Positions 9,516 to 21,868 of a stretch of DNA of 64,000 bases are shown here, piece by piece. Position numbers and translations under genes: made by a program. The stretch comes from Asterella californica. Lineage: Eukaryota; Streptophyta; Marchantiopsida; Marchantiales; Aytoniaceae. The stretch covers positions 27,017,001 through 27,081,000 of the forward strand of contig JAYKYS010000008.1 of assembly GCA_036924285.1 (NCBI GenBank), in the 5' to 3' direction. Within the stretch, counting starts at the first letter, position 1; each line of letters starts with the position of its first letter. The notes beneath the pieces were generated by a model, which was not told the DNA's origin, searched no databases, and worked only from the letters and a program-made list of their open reading frames with translations.

Positions 9516-11463
9516 AAAGACGATGATCTTATCTGATCTCGTATCTCTTTAGATACTTCCACAAATGACATGAAAGAGCATTTTCTAACTTTTGTATCGA
9601 TTTGCAGTTTGAAAGTTTTGAACGGTACATCTCATTTTCCTCATTCTAGTCAAAACACATACGTCTCTATGTATAGAACAAGCACAGTAGACTATCTCCT
9701 AGTCTCAGCTACTAATAGTTCTTCTATTTTTCACGTTTGAAGTATTGGACCCCCAACTTGAATCAAATCATACTCCTTTGTTGTTCTCACTATCCTCGTC
9801 TAGCTTTTCTTTATCTTACAAACCAAAAGGATTTGGTGATAGCACCAATACCTCAAAGGTCCGTCTTGACCACCACAAAAGACATTTTTATCTTGATGCT
9901 CTTGAACACTTGATATCTACTACAAAGTGGAGCAATGATTTTGATATAGGGTTGGTAGGGTTGGTAGGGTTTAGACTAAACTCATGTTGATAGCGTTGAT
10001 AGGGTTGATATGTGAGAGCTCGTTCACAAGCAGGTTTTCGTCCTACCTTTAGCACCATTGATCATATCCTTTGTCTTCGTGTTGCTTGGGAGAAGTCAAA
10101 ACTTGTTGCCATTGGTGTTCCTAAAGACATGATGGCAGCGGTTTCTAAACTCTATGAACGAGTTTATGTGAAGCTTACCTCGACACAATCAAAGGAGATC
10201 TTTAGCACTATTGGAGTCATTCAAGGTTGTCCTCTCTCCCCTACTCTATTTGGTATCTTCATTGATGACGTGGAGAGATGTCTTGCTGAATTTGGAAGAG
10301 AAGGTGTGAAGTTGGGAATCTATATCATTCAAGCATTGATTTATGCTGATGATATCATCCTTCTATCACGTGATCCTTTGAGTTTACAACGACATTTGGA
10401 TGCTCTTGAGGTCTTTTGCAACAACATGCAGATGGAAGTGAACCTTTCGAAGTCCAAGGTGATGGTGGTGGGTTCAAAAGTGCGCCATTCTTTTCTCTAC
10501 AAGGGCCAAGTTTTACAACAAGTGGAGAGTTACAAGTACTTGGGCATTGACTTCTCTCATAACTACAGTTGGGCTTTGTGCATTCATAAGAGAGTTGAAG
10601 CTGGTTACAAAGCTTTGTACTCTCTTTTGAATCGTTGTCGACGTGCTCATCTCTTAGCATGGGATTTGAGAAAGTTTGTCTTCAGGAGTTTGGTTTTGCC
10701 TGTGATACTTTATGGTGTTCAAGTGTGGGGGCCTGGTGCAAGGAAAGGAGCTTGGGAATGTATCGAGAAGGTTCAAAAAGTGTTCTTACAAGTGGAGCTT
10801 GGTGTAAGATGCCAAACACCATATGCTATGCTCCTTGCTGAATCTGGTTGCTTATCCGTGGAAGCAGAAGCTCTTTACTTCAATATCATTTATGTCTCAA
10901 GAGTGAGATCCCTTGGAGAGACGAGATTACCTTGTCAAGCTCTAAGAGCTACATTCTTATTCGGTTGGTATGCTGATGTGGTGGCTTGGTGTGGAAAATG
11001 GAACATTTTTTAACGTGATTTTGACCTTCCACCTATTGCTCTTCGGGAGTTGATTCAGAAAAGGTTTTTACATGCTATATGGTCTCAATCCAAGACAAAG
11101 ATGGCTTACTATCAACAGCATGTCAATCCCATGTTGGTGTATTGTGAACAAGAGTACCTCCGGGCACCTATTTCAATCTCTCTTTGGCATATCATCGCTC
11201 AGCACCGCACTAGCTCTCATAGACTTGGCATTAAGGAAGGGCGTTGGTTAAACATGGTTAGGAGTGAACGGCTTTGTAGACTTTGTGATCAGATAGAGGA
11301 TGAGGATCATGTATTCATTGTATGTCCCTTGTATGATGAGATTAGATGTAGACATAAGATAGTTGCTAGTGATTTCTATACACTTTTACAGATGTCAGCT
11401 CTCCCACTAGGGCTTTATATTAGAGATATAGTTTCTTGTCGTACCAATGCTCTTTTGCATTGA
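9516..11463 (+). pseudogene. ORF2 remnant without RT motif A, unit 4
   Basis: The DFNAR part of the endonuclease is deleted; LKVLNG and TVDYLLVS remain. The RT frame (10012-11013, 333 codons) lacks 28 residues in frame, from GNGKSLYV to LLWDR, and with them the catalytic Asp of motif A. YADD is kept but the enzyme would be inactive. The zinc knuckle is 11050-11463 (Met at residue 69). Confidence 0.88.
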
Positions 11464-11675
11464 TACGATCTCCTAGGGTTTCCTAGGCTCACATGTTGAC
11501 TTTGTATTGTTTTTATTTCTTCCATTTGATTCTTTGGGTCTTCCGGGCTTGATATTCATTCATTCATTCATTCTCCACCATGTTGATGATATCAGCTTTG
11601 TTTCAAACCGGTAAACCACTTGTGTACTTTAATTCGATGAATGTTCCACATCATAACTCTGAGGGTCAGGAATTG

Positions 11676-12490
11676 CTATTTGGAGGTATCTCGTTTCTTT
11701 TGAGTAATCACAGCACGTCCATCTCTCAAAAAAGCAACAAACCCTCCTTGTTGAGCTTCTTTTACCCTAGTGAGCTCCTTAAGCTTGGCTTCAGCTTGTA
11801 GCAGTGTAAGATCTGGATCCAACCAGATTTGCCTCCCCTTCAAGACATCTTTGTTAGCCATCGCTGTATCTTGTTGTCCTTGATCAGCAAACTTCGCGAG
11901 TATGGATTGAGGTTGTGAGCCCTTCTGTTCGATGCTATAAGCCTAAACTAGTACAAGCTTGTGAACATGAAGCGTATCAGCAAAGAAAGTGGTAGCAGCT
12001 TCTTTGATGTCTTCCTTGTCTATCTCTGGTAACCCAAAAATTCTCACGTTCTTCACCCTAGAGAGTTGGTTCTGCTTTTCATTCTCTTGCTCTTGGAAAT
12101 AAGAGACTTGAGCCGCCTCTGCATAAGATTTCACCTTCATCTCTAACTTCTCAACAACCTCCTTGAAACCCTCGTTTACCACAACAGATTTCTCCCCAGA
12201 AGAGATTTCTTTGGTGGTGGTGGCTACAACAGTTTGCATTTTCTTCAATGCATGAACATCTATGATAACGGCCGTAAGCGCATTCTTGTGTGAAACAAGC
12301 TCACGATGCAAATCTATAACTTCAACAGATACCTCTTCCACCGCAGCAAGTACCTTATGAAGGAGTTGTTTAATCTCCTCCATCATCTACAACAGCAAAA
12401 AAAATAATATTATATACAATATGCTATTTTACACCTTTGAACATGCTCATTTACCTCACCAAATTCTGTAGCATGAGTCAACCTTTTCAT
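11676..12490 (-). pseudogene. LINE ORF1 remnant, unit 5
   Basis: N-terminal part 11943-12386 with TAG at 11943-11945, C-terminal part 11676-11861, candidate first exon 12455-12490. Confidence 0.75.
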
Positions 12491-12503
12491 CGTCTTTCTG
12501 TTT

Positions 12504-14645
12504 GATGTTCTGAAATATCAAGAGAAGGTCTTTATAGTAAGAGACTTCAATGCCAGAATTCATACTTGTCAATTCACACAATTTTATGCTTCTCATCACT
12601 CTTCTATTCTAGAAAAGACGATGATCTTATCTGATCTCGTATCTCTTTAGATACTTCCACAAATGACATGAAAGAGCATTTTCTAACTTTTGGATCGATT
12701 TGCAGTTTGAAAGTTTTGAACGGTACATCTCATTTTCCTCATTCTAGTCAAAACACATACGTCTCTATGTATAGAACAAGCACAGTAGACTATCTCCTAG
12801 TCTCAGCTACTAATAGTTCTTCTATTTTTCACGTTTGAAGTATTGGACCCCCAACTTGAATCAAATCATACTCCTTTGTTGTTCTCACTATCCTCGTCTA
12901 GCTTTTCTTTATCTTACAAACCAAAAGGATTTGGTGATAGCACCAATACCTCAAAGGTCCGTCTTGACCACCACAAAAGACATTTTTATCTTGATGCTCT
13001 TGAACACTTGATATCTACTACAAAGTGGAGCAATGATTTTGATATAGGGTTGGTAGGGTTGGTAGGGTTTAGACTAAACTCATGTTGATAGCGTTGATAG
13101 GGTTGATATGTGAGAGCTCGTTCACAAGCAGGTTTTCGTCCTACCTTTAGCACCATTGATCATATCCTTTGTCTTCGTGTTGCTTGGGAGAAGTCAAAAG
13201 GAAATGGTAAATCTCTCTATGTTGCTTTTATCGACTACACAAAAGCTTTTGATAGGGTGCCTAGGAAGCTCTTATGGGACAGACTTGTTGCCATTGGTGT
13301 TCCTAAAGACATGATGGCAGCGGTTTCTAAACTCTATGAACGAGTTTATGTGAAGCTTACCTCGACACAATCAAAGGAGATCTTTAGCACTATTGGAGTC
13401 ATTCAAGGTTGTCCTCTCTCCCCTACTCTATTTGGTATCTTCATTGATGACGTGGAGAGATGTCTTGCTGAATTTGGAAGAGAAGGTGTGAAGTTGGGAA
13501 TCTATATCATTCAAGCATTGATTTATGCTGATGATATCATCCTTCTATCACGTGATCCTTTGAGTTTACAACGACATTTGGATGCTCTTGAGGTCTTTTG
13601 CAACAACATGCAGATGGAAGTGAACCTTTCGAAGTCCAAGGTGATGGTGGTGGGTTCAAAAGTGCGCCATTCTTTTCTCTACAAGGGCCAAGTTTTACAA
13701 CAAGTGGAGAGTTACAAGTACTTGGGCATTGACTTCTCTCATAACTACAGTTGGGCTTTGTGCATTCATAAGAGAGTTGAAGCTGGTTACAAAGCTTTGT
13801 ACTCTCTTTTGAATCGTTGTCGACGTGCTCATCTCTTAGCATGGGATTTGAGAAAGTTTGTCTTCAGGAGTTTGGTTTTGCCTGTGATACTTTATGGTGT
13901 TCAAGTGTGGGGGCCTGGTGCAAGGAAAGGAGCTTGGGAATGTATCGAGAAGGTTCAAAAAGTGTTCTTACAAGTGGAGCTTGGTGTAAGATGCCAAACA
14001 CCATATGCTATGCTCCTTGCTGAATCTGGTTGCTTATCCGTGGAAGCAGAAGCTCTTTACTTCAATATCATTTATGTCTCAAGAGTGAGATCCCTTGGAG
14101 AGACGAGATTACCTTGTCAAGCTCTAAGAGCTACATTCTTATTCGGTTGGTATGCTGATGTGGTGGCTTGGTGTGGAAAATGGAACATTTTTTAACGTGA
14201 TTTTGACCTTCCACCTATTGCTCTTCGGGAGTTGATTCAGAAAAGGTTTTTACATGCTATATGGTCTCAATCCAAGACAAAGATGGCTTACTATCAACAG
14301 CATGTCAATCCCATGTTGGTGTATTGTGAACAAGAGTACCTCCGGGCACCTATTTCAATCTCTCTTTGGCATATCATCGCTCAGCACCGCACTAGCTCTC
14401 ATAGACTTGGCATTAAGGAAGGGCGTTGGTTAAACATTGTTAGGAGTGAACGGCTTTGTAGACTTTGTGATCAGATAGAGGATGAGGATCATGTATTCAT
14501 TGTATGTCCCTTGTATGATGAGATTAGATGTAGACATAAGATAGTTGCTAGTGATTTCTATACACTTTTACAGATGTCAGCTCTCCCACTAGGGCTTTAT
14601 ATTAGAGATATAGTTTCTTGTCGTACCAATGCTCTTTTGCATTGA
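12504..14645 (+). pseudogene. LINE ORF2 remnant, unit 5
   Basis: Endonuclease pieces 12504 to about 12900, RT frame 13110-14195 closed by TAA, zinc knuckle 14232-14645 with Ile at residue 69. Confidence 0.88.
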
Positions 14646-14755
14646 TACGATCTCCTAGGGTTTCCTAGGCTCACATGTTGACTTTGTATTGTTTTTATTT
14701 CTTCCATTTGACTCTTTGGGTCTTCCGGGCTTGATATTCATTCATTCATTCATTC

Positions 14756-14784
14756 TCCACCATGTTGATGATATCAGCTTTGTT
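14756..14784 (+). repeat. Unit 6, left stub
   Basis: Only the first 29 bases of the next direct unit remain before the orientation changes. The break falls at GCTTTGTT, corresponding to 2796 in unit 2. The direct unit resumes at 18169 (equivalent of 3181), so 384 bp of it were lost. Confidence 0.85.
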
Positions 14785-14850
14785 GGGTTACCAGAGATAG
14801 ACAAGGAAGACATCAAAGAAGCTGCTACCACTTTCTTTGCTGATACGCTT
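14785..14850 (+). pseudogene. 66-bp ORF1 fragment inserted at inversion breakpoint
   Basis: It encodes the GLPEIDKEDIKEAATTFFADTL part of ORF1 in plus orientation, copied from the same stretch that appears again at 17030-17095. It joins the left stub with a shared TT and the inverted RT with a shared TCA. A templated insert of this kind suggests template switching during repair or replication. Confidence 0.8.
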
Positions 14851-14853
14851 CAA

Positions 14854-16552
14854 AATCACGTTAAAAAATGTTCCATTTTCCACACCAAGCCACCACATCA
14901 GCATACCAACCGAATAAGAATGTAGCTCTTACAGCTTGACAAGGTAATCTCGTCTCTCCAAGGGATCTCACTCTTGAGACATAAATGATATTGAAGTAAA
15001 GAGCTTCTGCTTCCACGGATAAGCAACCAGATTCAGCAAGGAGCATAGCATATGGTGTTTGGCATCTTACACCAAGCTCCACTTGTAAGAACACTTTTTG
15101 AACCTTCTTGATACATTCTCAAGCTCCTTTCCTTGCACCAGGCCCCCACACTTGAACACCATAAAGTATCACAGGCAAAACCAAACTCCTGAAGACAAAC
15201 TTTCTCAAATCCCATGCTAAGAGATGAGCACGTCGACAACGATTCAAAAGAGAGTACAAAGCTTTGTAACCAGCTTCAACTCTCTTATGAATGCACAAAG
15301 CCCAACTGTAGTTATGAGAGAAGTCAATGCCCAAGTACTTGTAACTCTCCACTTGTTGTAAAACTTGGCCCTTGTAGAGAAAAGAATGGCGCACTTTTGA
15401 ACCCACCACCATCACCTTGGACTTCGAAAGGTTCACTTCCATCTGCATGTTGTTGCAAAAGACCTCAAGAGCATCCAAATGTCGTTGTAAACTCAAAGGA
15501 TCACGTGATAGAAGGATGATATCATCAGCATAAATCAATGCTTGAATGATATAGATTCCCAACTTCACACCTTCTCTTCCAAATTCAGCAAGACATCTCT
15601 CCACGTCATCAATGAAGATACCAAATAGAGTAGGGGAGAGAGGACAACCTTGAATGACTCCAATAGTGCTAAAGATCTCCTTTGATTGTGTCGAGGTAAG
15701 CTTCACATAAACTCGTTCATAGAGTTTAGAAACCGCTGCCATCATGTCTTTAGGAACACCAATGGCAACAAGTCTGTCCCATAAGAGCTTCCTAGGCACC
15801 CTATCAAAAGCTTTTGTGTAGTCGATAAAAGCAACATAGAGAGATTTACCATTTCCTTTTGACTTCTCCCAAGCAACACGAAGACAAAGGATATGATCAA
15901 TGGTGCTAAAGGTAGGACGAAAACCTGCTTGTGAACGAGCTCTCACATATCAACCCTATCAACGCTATCAACATGAGTTTAGTCTAAACCCTACCAACCC
16001 TACCAACCCTATATCAAAATCATTGCTCCACTTTGTAGTAGATATCAAGTGTTCAAGAGCATCAAGATAAAAATGTCTTTTGTGGTGGTCAAGACGGACC
16101 TTTGAGGTATTGGTGCTATCACCAAATCCTTTTGGTTTGTAAGATAAAGAAAAGCTAGACGAGGATAGTGAGAACAACAAAGGAGTATGATTTGATGCAA
16201 GTTGGGGGTCCAATACTTCAAACGTGAAAAATAGAAGAACTATTAGTAGCTGAGACTAGGAGATAGTCTACTGTGCTTGTTCTATACATAGAGACGTATG
16301 TGTTTTGACTAGAATGAGGAAAATGAGATGTACCGTTCAAAACTTTCAAACTGCAAATCGATCCAAAAGTTAAAAAATGCTCTTTCATGTCATTTGTGGA
16401 AGTATCTAAAGAGATACGAGATCAGATAAGATCATCGTCTTTTCTAGAATAGAAGAGTGATGAGAAGCATAAAATTGTGTGTATTGACAAGTATGAATTC
16501 TGGCATTGAAGTCTCTTACTATAAAGACCTTCTCTTGATATTTCAGAACATC
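14854..16552 (-). pseudogene. ORF2 remnant (EN and RT) of the inverted unit, with extra stop
   Basis: Endonuclease pieces run from 16552 down to about 16150, then the linker to 15968 (Glu to Ala in the DPQLESNH segment). The RT frame opens at 15946 and keeps QAGFR, motif A and YADD. It stops early at TGA 15119-15121 where other copies have TGG (Trp), after 275 codons. The rest (14861-15094) is in phase but carries Leu to Val (QAVRATF). It is the most diverged copy in the window. Confidence 0.88.
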
Positions 16553-16565
16553 AAACAGAAAGACG

Positions 16566-17377
16566 ATGAAAAGGTTGACTCATACTACAGAATTTGGTGA
16601 GGTAAATGAGCATGTTCAAAGGTGTAAAATAGCATATTGTATATAATATTATTTTTTTTGCTGTTGTAGATGATGGAGGAGATTAAACAACTCCTTCATA
16701 AGGTACTTGCTGCGGTGGAAGAGGTATCTGTTGAAGTTATAGATTTGCATCGTGAGCTTGTTTCACACAAGAATGCGCTTACGGCCGTTATCATAGATGT
16801 TCATGCATTGAAGAAAATGCAAACTGTTGTAGCCACCACCACCAAAGAAATCTCTTCTGGGGAGAAATCTGTTGTGGTAAACGAGGGTTTCAAGGAGGTT
16901 GTTGAGAAGTTAGAGATGAAGGTGAAATCTTATGCAGAAGCTACCAAGGCGGCTCAAGTCTCTTATTTCCAAGAGCAAGAGAATGAAAAGCAGAACCAAC
17001 TCTCTAGGGTGAAGAACGTGAGAATTTTTGGGTTACCAGAGATAGACAAGGAAGACATCAAAGAAGCTGCTACCACTTTCTTTGCTGATACGCTTCATGT
17101 ACTAGTTTAGGCTTATAGCATCGAACAGAAGGGCTCACAACCTCAATCCATACTCGCAAAGTTTGCTGATCAAGGACAACAAGATACAGCGATGGCTAAC
17201 AAAGATGTCTTGAAGGGGAGGCAAATCTGGTTGGATCCAGATCTTACACTGCTACAAGCTGAAGCCAAGCTTAAGGAGCTCACTAGGGTAAAAGAAGCTC
17301 AACAAGGAGGGTTTGTTGCTTTTTTGAGAGATGGACGTGCTGTGATTACTCAAAAGAAACGAGATACCTCCAAATAG
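16566..17377 (+). pseudogene. ORF1 of the inverted unit
   Basis: Candidate first exon 16566-16601, intron-like segment 16602-16669, main part 16670-17110 ending at TAG, C-terminal part 17192-17377 in the same phase (522 bp between the two Met codons). It has ATKAAQ from the 9-bp insertion and ends HVLV instead of HVHKLVLV because of the 12-bp loss just before the stop. Confidence 0.78.
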
Positions 17378-17398
17378 CAATTCCTGACCCTCAGAGTT

Positions 17399-17461
17399 AT
17401 GATGTGGAACATTCATCGAATTAAAGTACACAAGTGGTTTACCGGTTTGAAACAAAGCTGA
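17399..17461 (+). pseudogene. ORF2/endonuclease start remnant, inverted unit
   Basis: The MMWNIHRIKVHKW reading follows the ORF1 stop in the same phase and stops at TGA, as in the direct units. The inverted (GAAT)5 tail follows at 17480-17499. Confidence 0.45.
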
Positions 17462-17589
17462 TATCATCAACATGGTGGAGAATGAATGAATGAATGAATA
17501 TCAAGCCCGGAAGACCCAAAGAGTCAAATGGAAGAAATAAAAACAATACAAAGTCAACATGTGAGCCTAGGAAACCCTAGGAGATCGTA

Positions 17590-18168
17590 TCAATGCAAAA
17601 GAGCATTGGTACGACAAGAAACTATATCTCTAATATAAAGCCCTAGTGGGAGAGCTGACATCTGTAAAAGTGTATAGAAATCACTAGCAACTATCTTATG
17701 TCTACATCTAATCTCATCATACAAGGGACATACAATGAATACATGATCCTCATCCTCTATCTGATCACAAAGTCTACAAAGCCGTTCACTCCTAACCATG
17801 TTTAACCAACGCCCTTCCTTAATGCCAAGTCTATGAGAGCTAGTGCGGTGCTGAGCGATGATATGCCAAAGAGAGATTGAAATAGGTGCCCGGAGGTACT
17901 CTTGTTCACAATACACCAACATGGGATTGACATGCTGTTGATAGTAAGCCATCTTTGTCTTGGATTGAGACCATATAGCATGTAAAAACCTTTTCTGAAT
18001 CAACTCCCGAAGAGCAATAGGTGGAAGGTCAAAATCACGTTAAAAAATGTTCCATTTTCCACACCAAGCCACCACATCAGCATACCAACCGAATAAGAAT
18101 GTAGCTCTTAGAGCTTGACAAGGTAATCTCGTCTCTCCAAGGGATCTCACTCTTGAGACATAAATGAT
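17590..18168 (-). pseudogene. ORF2 zinc-knuckle domain and RT end, inverted unit
   Basis: Zinc knuckle frame 18003 down to 17590 (Met at residue 69). It is preceded at 18030-18168 by the second copy of the RT C-terminal end and the TAA. The RT palm is missing on this side because the block ends at 18168. Confidence 0.85.
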
Positions 18169-18673
18169 AAAGTGGTAGCAGCTTCTTTGATGTCTTCCTT
18201 GTCTATCTCTGGTAACCCAAAAATTCTCACGTTCTTCACCCTAGAGAGTTGGTTCTGCTTTTCATTCTCTTGCTCTTGGAAATAAGAGACTTGAGCCGCC
18301 TCTGCATAAGATTTCACCTTCATCTCTAACTTCTCAACAACCTCCTTGAAACCCTCGTTTACCACAACAGATTTCTCCCCAGAAGAGATTTCTTTGGTGG
18401 TGGTGGCTACAACAGTTTGCATTTTCTTCAATGCATGAACATCTATGATAACGGCCGTAAGCGCATTCTTGTGTGAAACAAGCTCACGATGCAAATCTAT
18501 AACTTCAACAGATACCTCTTCCACCGCAGCAAGTACCTTATGAAGGAGTTGTTTAATCTCCTCCATCATCTACAACAGCAAAAAAAATAATATTATATAC
18601 AATATGCTATTTTACACCTTTGAACATGCTCATTTACCTCACCAAATTCTGTAGCATGAGTCAACCTTTTCAT
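18169..18673 (-). pseudogene. ORF1 remnant, unit 6, truncated by the inversion breakpoint
   Basis: N-terminal 133 or so codons from ATG 18569, then the frame runs into inverted RT sequence (LSFMSQE) and stops at 18147. Candidate first exon 18638-18673. The C-terminal domain and ORF2 start were lost in the rearrangement. Confidence 0.75.
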
Positions 18674-18686
18674 CGTCTTTCTGTTT

Positions 18687-20828
18687 GATGTTCTGAAATA
18701 TCAAGAGAAGGTCTTTATAGTAAGAGACTTCAATGCCAGAATTCATACTTGTCAATTCACACAATTTTATGCTTCTCATCACTCTTCTATTCTAGAAAAG
18801 ACGATGATCTTATCTGATCTCGTATCTCTTTAGATACTTCCACAAATGACATGAAAGAGCATTTTCTAACTTTTGGATCGATTTGCAGTTTGAAAGTTTT
18901 GAACGGTACATCTCATTTTCCTCATTCTAGTCAAAACACATACGTCTCTATGTATAGAACAAGCACAGTAGACTATCTCCTAGTCTCAGCTACTAATAGT
19001 TCTTCTATTTTTCACGTTTGAAGTATTGGACCCCCAACTTGAATCAAATCATACTCCTTTGTTGTTCTCACTATCCTCGTCTAGCTTTTCTTTATCTTAC
19101 AAACCAAAAGGATTTGGTGATAGCACCAATACCTCAAAGGTCCGTCTTGACCACCACAAAAGACATTTTTATCTTGATGCTCTTGAACACTTGATATCTA
19201 CTACAAAGTGGAGCAATGATTTTGATATAGGGTTGGTAGGGTTGGTAGGGTTTAGACTAAACTCATGTTGATAGCGTTGATAGGGTTGATATGTGAGAGC
19301 TCGTTCACAAGCAGGTTTTCGTCCTACCTTTAGCACCATTGATCATATCCTTTGTCTTCGTGTTGCTTGGGAGAAGTCAAAAGGAAATGGTAAATCTCTC
19401 TATGTTGCTTTTATCGACTACACAAAAGCTTTTGATAGGGTGCCTAGGAAGCTCTTATGGGACAGACTTGTTGCCATTGGTGTTCCTAAAGACATGATGG
19501 CAGCGGTTTCTAAACTCTATGAACGAGTTTATGTGAAGCTTACCTCGACACAATCAAAGGAGATCTTTAGCACTATTGGAGTCATTCAAGGTTGTCCTCT
19601 CTCCCCTACTCTATTTGGTATCTTCATTGATGACGTGGAGAGATGTCTTGCTGAATTTGGAAGAGAAGGTGTGAAGTTGGGAATCTATATCATTCAAGCA
19701 TTGATTTATGCTGATGATATCATCCTTCTATCACGTGATCCTTTGAGTTTACAACGACATTTGGATGCTCTTGAGGTCTTTTGCAACAACATGCAGATGG
19801 AAGTGAACCTTTCGAAGTCCAAGGTGATGGTGGTGGGTTCAAAAGTGCGCCATTCTTTTCTCTACAAGGGCCAAGTTTTACAACAAGTGGAGAGTTACAA
19901 GTACTTGGGCATTGACTTCTCTCATAACTACAGTTGGGCTTTGTGCATTCATAAGAGAGTTGAAGCTGGTTACAAAGCTTTGTACTCTCTTTTGAATCGT
20001 TGTCGACGTGCTCATCTCTTAGCATGGGATTTGAGAAAGTTTGTCTTCAGGAGTTTGGTTTTGCCTGTGATACTTTATGGTGTTCAAGTGTGGGGGCCTG
20101 GTGCAAGGAAAGGAGCTTGGGAATGTATCGAGAAGGTTCAAAAAGTGTTCTTACAAGTGGAGCTTGGTGTAAGATGCCAAACACCATATGCTATGCTCCT
20201 TGCTGAATCTGGTTGCTTATCCGTGGAAGCAGAAGCTCTTTACTTCAATATCATTTATGTCTCAAGAGTGAGATCCCTTGGAGAGACGAGATTACCTTGT
20301 CAAGCTCTAAGAGCTACATTCTTATTCGGTTGGTATGCTGATGTGGTGGCTTGGTGTGGAAAATGGAACATTTTTTAACGTGATTTTGACCTTCCACCTA
20401 TTGCTCTTCGGGAGTTGATTCAGAAAAGGTTTTTACATGCTATATGGTCTCAATCCAAGACAAAGATGGCTTACTATCAACAGCATGTCAATCCCATGTT
20501 GGTGTATTGTGAACAAGAGTACCTCCGGGCACCTATTTCAATCTCTCTTTGGCATATCATCGCTCAGCACCGCACTAGCTCTCATAGACTTGGCATTAAG
20601 GAAGGGCGTTGGTTAAACATTGTTAGGAGTGAACGGCTTTGTAGACTTTGTGATCAGATAGAGGATGAGGATCATGTATTCATTGTATGTCCCTTGTATG
20701 ATGAGATTAGATGTAGACATAAGATAGTTGCTAGTGATTTCTATACACTTTTACAGATGTCAGCTCTCCCACTAGGGCTTTATATTAGAGATATAGTTTC
20801 TTGTCGTACCAATGCTCTTTTGCATTGA
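18687..20828 (+). pseudogene. LINE ORF2 remnant, unit 6
   Basis: Endonuclease pieces 18687 to about 19085, RT 19293-20378 closed by TAA, zinc knuckle 20415-20828 with Ile at residue 69. Confidence 0.88.
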
Positions 20829-21040
20829 TACGATCTCCTAGGGTTTCCTAGGCTCACATGTTGACTTTGTATTGTTTTTATTTCTTCCATTTGACTCTTT
20901 GGGTCTTCCGGGCTTGATATTCATTCATTCATTCATTCTCCACCATGTTGATGATATCAGCTTTGTTTCAAACCGGTAAACCACTTGTGTACTTTAATTC
21001 GATGAATGTTCCACATCATAACTCTGAGGGTCAGGAATTG

Positions 21041-21855
21041 CTATTTGGAGGTATCTCGTTTCTTTTGAGTAATCACAGCACGTCCATCTCTCAAAAAAGC
21101 AACAAACCCTCCTTGTTGAGCTTCTTTTACCCTAGTGAGCTCCTTAAGCTTAGCTTCAGCTTGTAGCAGTGTAAGATCTGGATCCAACCAGATTTGCCTC
21201 CCCTTCAAGACATCTTTGTTAGCCATCGCTGTATCTTGTTGTCCTTGATCAGCAAACTTCGCGAGTATGGATTGAGGTTGTGAGCCCTTCTGTTCGATGC
21301 TATAAGCCTAAACTAGTACAAGCTTGTGAACATGAAGCGTATCAGCAAAGAAAGTGGTAGCAGCTTCTTTGATGTCTTCCTTGTCTATCTCTGGTAACCC
21401 AAAAATTCTCACGTTCTTCACCCTAGAGAGTTGGTTCTGCTTTTCATTCTCTTGCTCTTGGAAATAAGAGACTTGAGCCGCCTCTGCATAAGATTTCACC
21501 TTCATCTCTAACTTCTCAACAACCTCCTTGAAACCCTCGTTTACCACAACAGATTTCTCCCCAGAAGAGATTTCTTTGGTGGTGGTGGCTACAACAGTTT
21601 GCATTTTCTTCAATGCATGAACATCTATGATAACGGCCGTAAGCGCATTCTTGTGTGAAACAAGCTCACGATGCAAATCTATAACTTCAACAGATACCTC
21701 TTCCACCGCAGCAAGTACCTTATGAAGGAGTTGTTTAATCTCCTCCATCATCTACAACAGCAAAAAAAAAAATATTATATACAATATGCTATTTTACACC
21801 TTTGAACATGCTCATTTACCTCACCAAATTCTGTAGCATGAGTCAACCTTTTCAT
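21041..21855 (-). pseudogene. LINE ORF1 remnant, unit 7
   Basis: N-terminal part 21308-21751 with the TAG, C-terminal part 21041-21226, candidate first exon 21820-21855. The change at 21152 is silent. Confidence 0.75.
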
Positions 21856-21868
21856 CGTCTTTCTGTTT

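Larger units (their letters stand above)
9133..11573 (+). repeat. Array unit 4, shortened by two deletions
   Basis: This copy is 2,441 bp long. A 657-bp deletion joins the DNA just upstream of the ORF1 TAG to the middle of the endonuclease (junction at 9512-9518, one shared A). A second, 84-bp deletion lies in the RT at about 10101 (one shared A). It also carries A at 9346, shared with unit 7 at 21152, and T at 9595, shared with unit 3. Confidence 0.95.
11574..14755 (+). repeat. Array unit 5
   Basis: Full-length copy immediately left of the inverted block. C at 14712 in its 3' UTR (T in most copies) is shared with unit 6 (20895) and with the inverted unit (17523). Confidence 0.95.
14785..18168 (-). 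repeat. Inverted, circularly permuted array unit with redundant ends
   Basis: Reverse-complement order of the unit. It begins with a 66-bp ORF1 fragment (14785-14850) and then one whole permuted unit (14851-18029, 3,179 bp). The first 140 bp of that unit, the RT C-terminal end, are repeated at 18030-18169. The two 140-bp ends differ at one base (C at about 14937, G in the right copy). Relative to direct units it has the 9-bp insertion at 16939-16947 and a 12-bp loss at about 17100. Junctions show 1-3 bp of shared sequence. Confidence 0.93.
18169..20938 (+). repeat. Unit 6, right part
   Basis: The direct unit resumes inside antisense ORF1 at AAAGTGGTAGC. It carries C at 20895, the variant shared with unit 5 and the inverted unit. 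Confidence 0.94.

Noticed and set aside
14689..14925. 78-codon ORF with a hydrophobic start across the left inversion breakpoint
   Set aside because: A chance chimera of 3' UTR, the 66-bp ORF1 snippet and antisense RT; created by the rearrangement.
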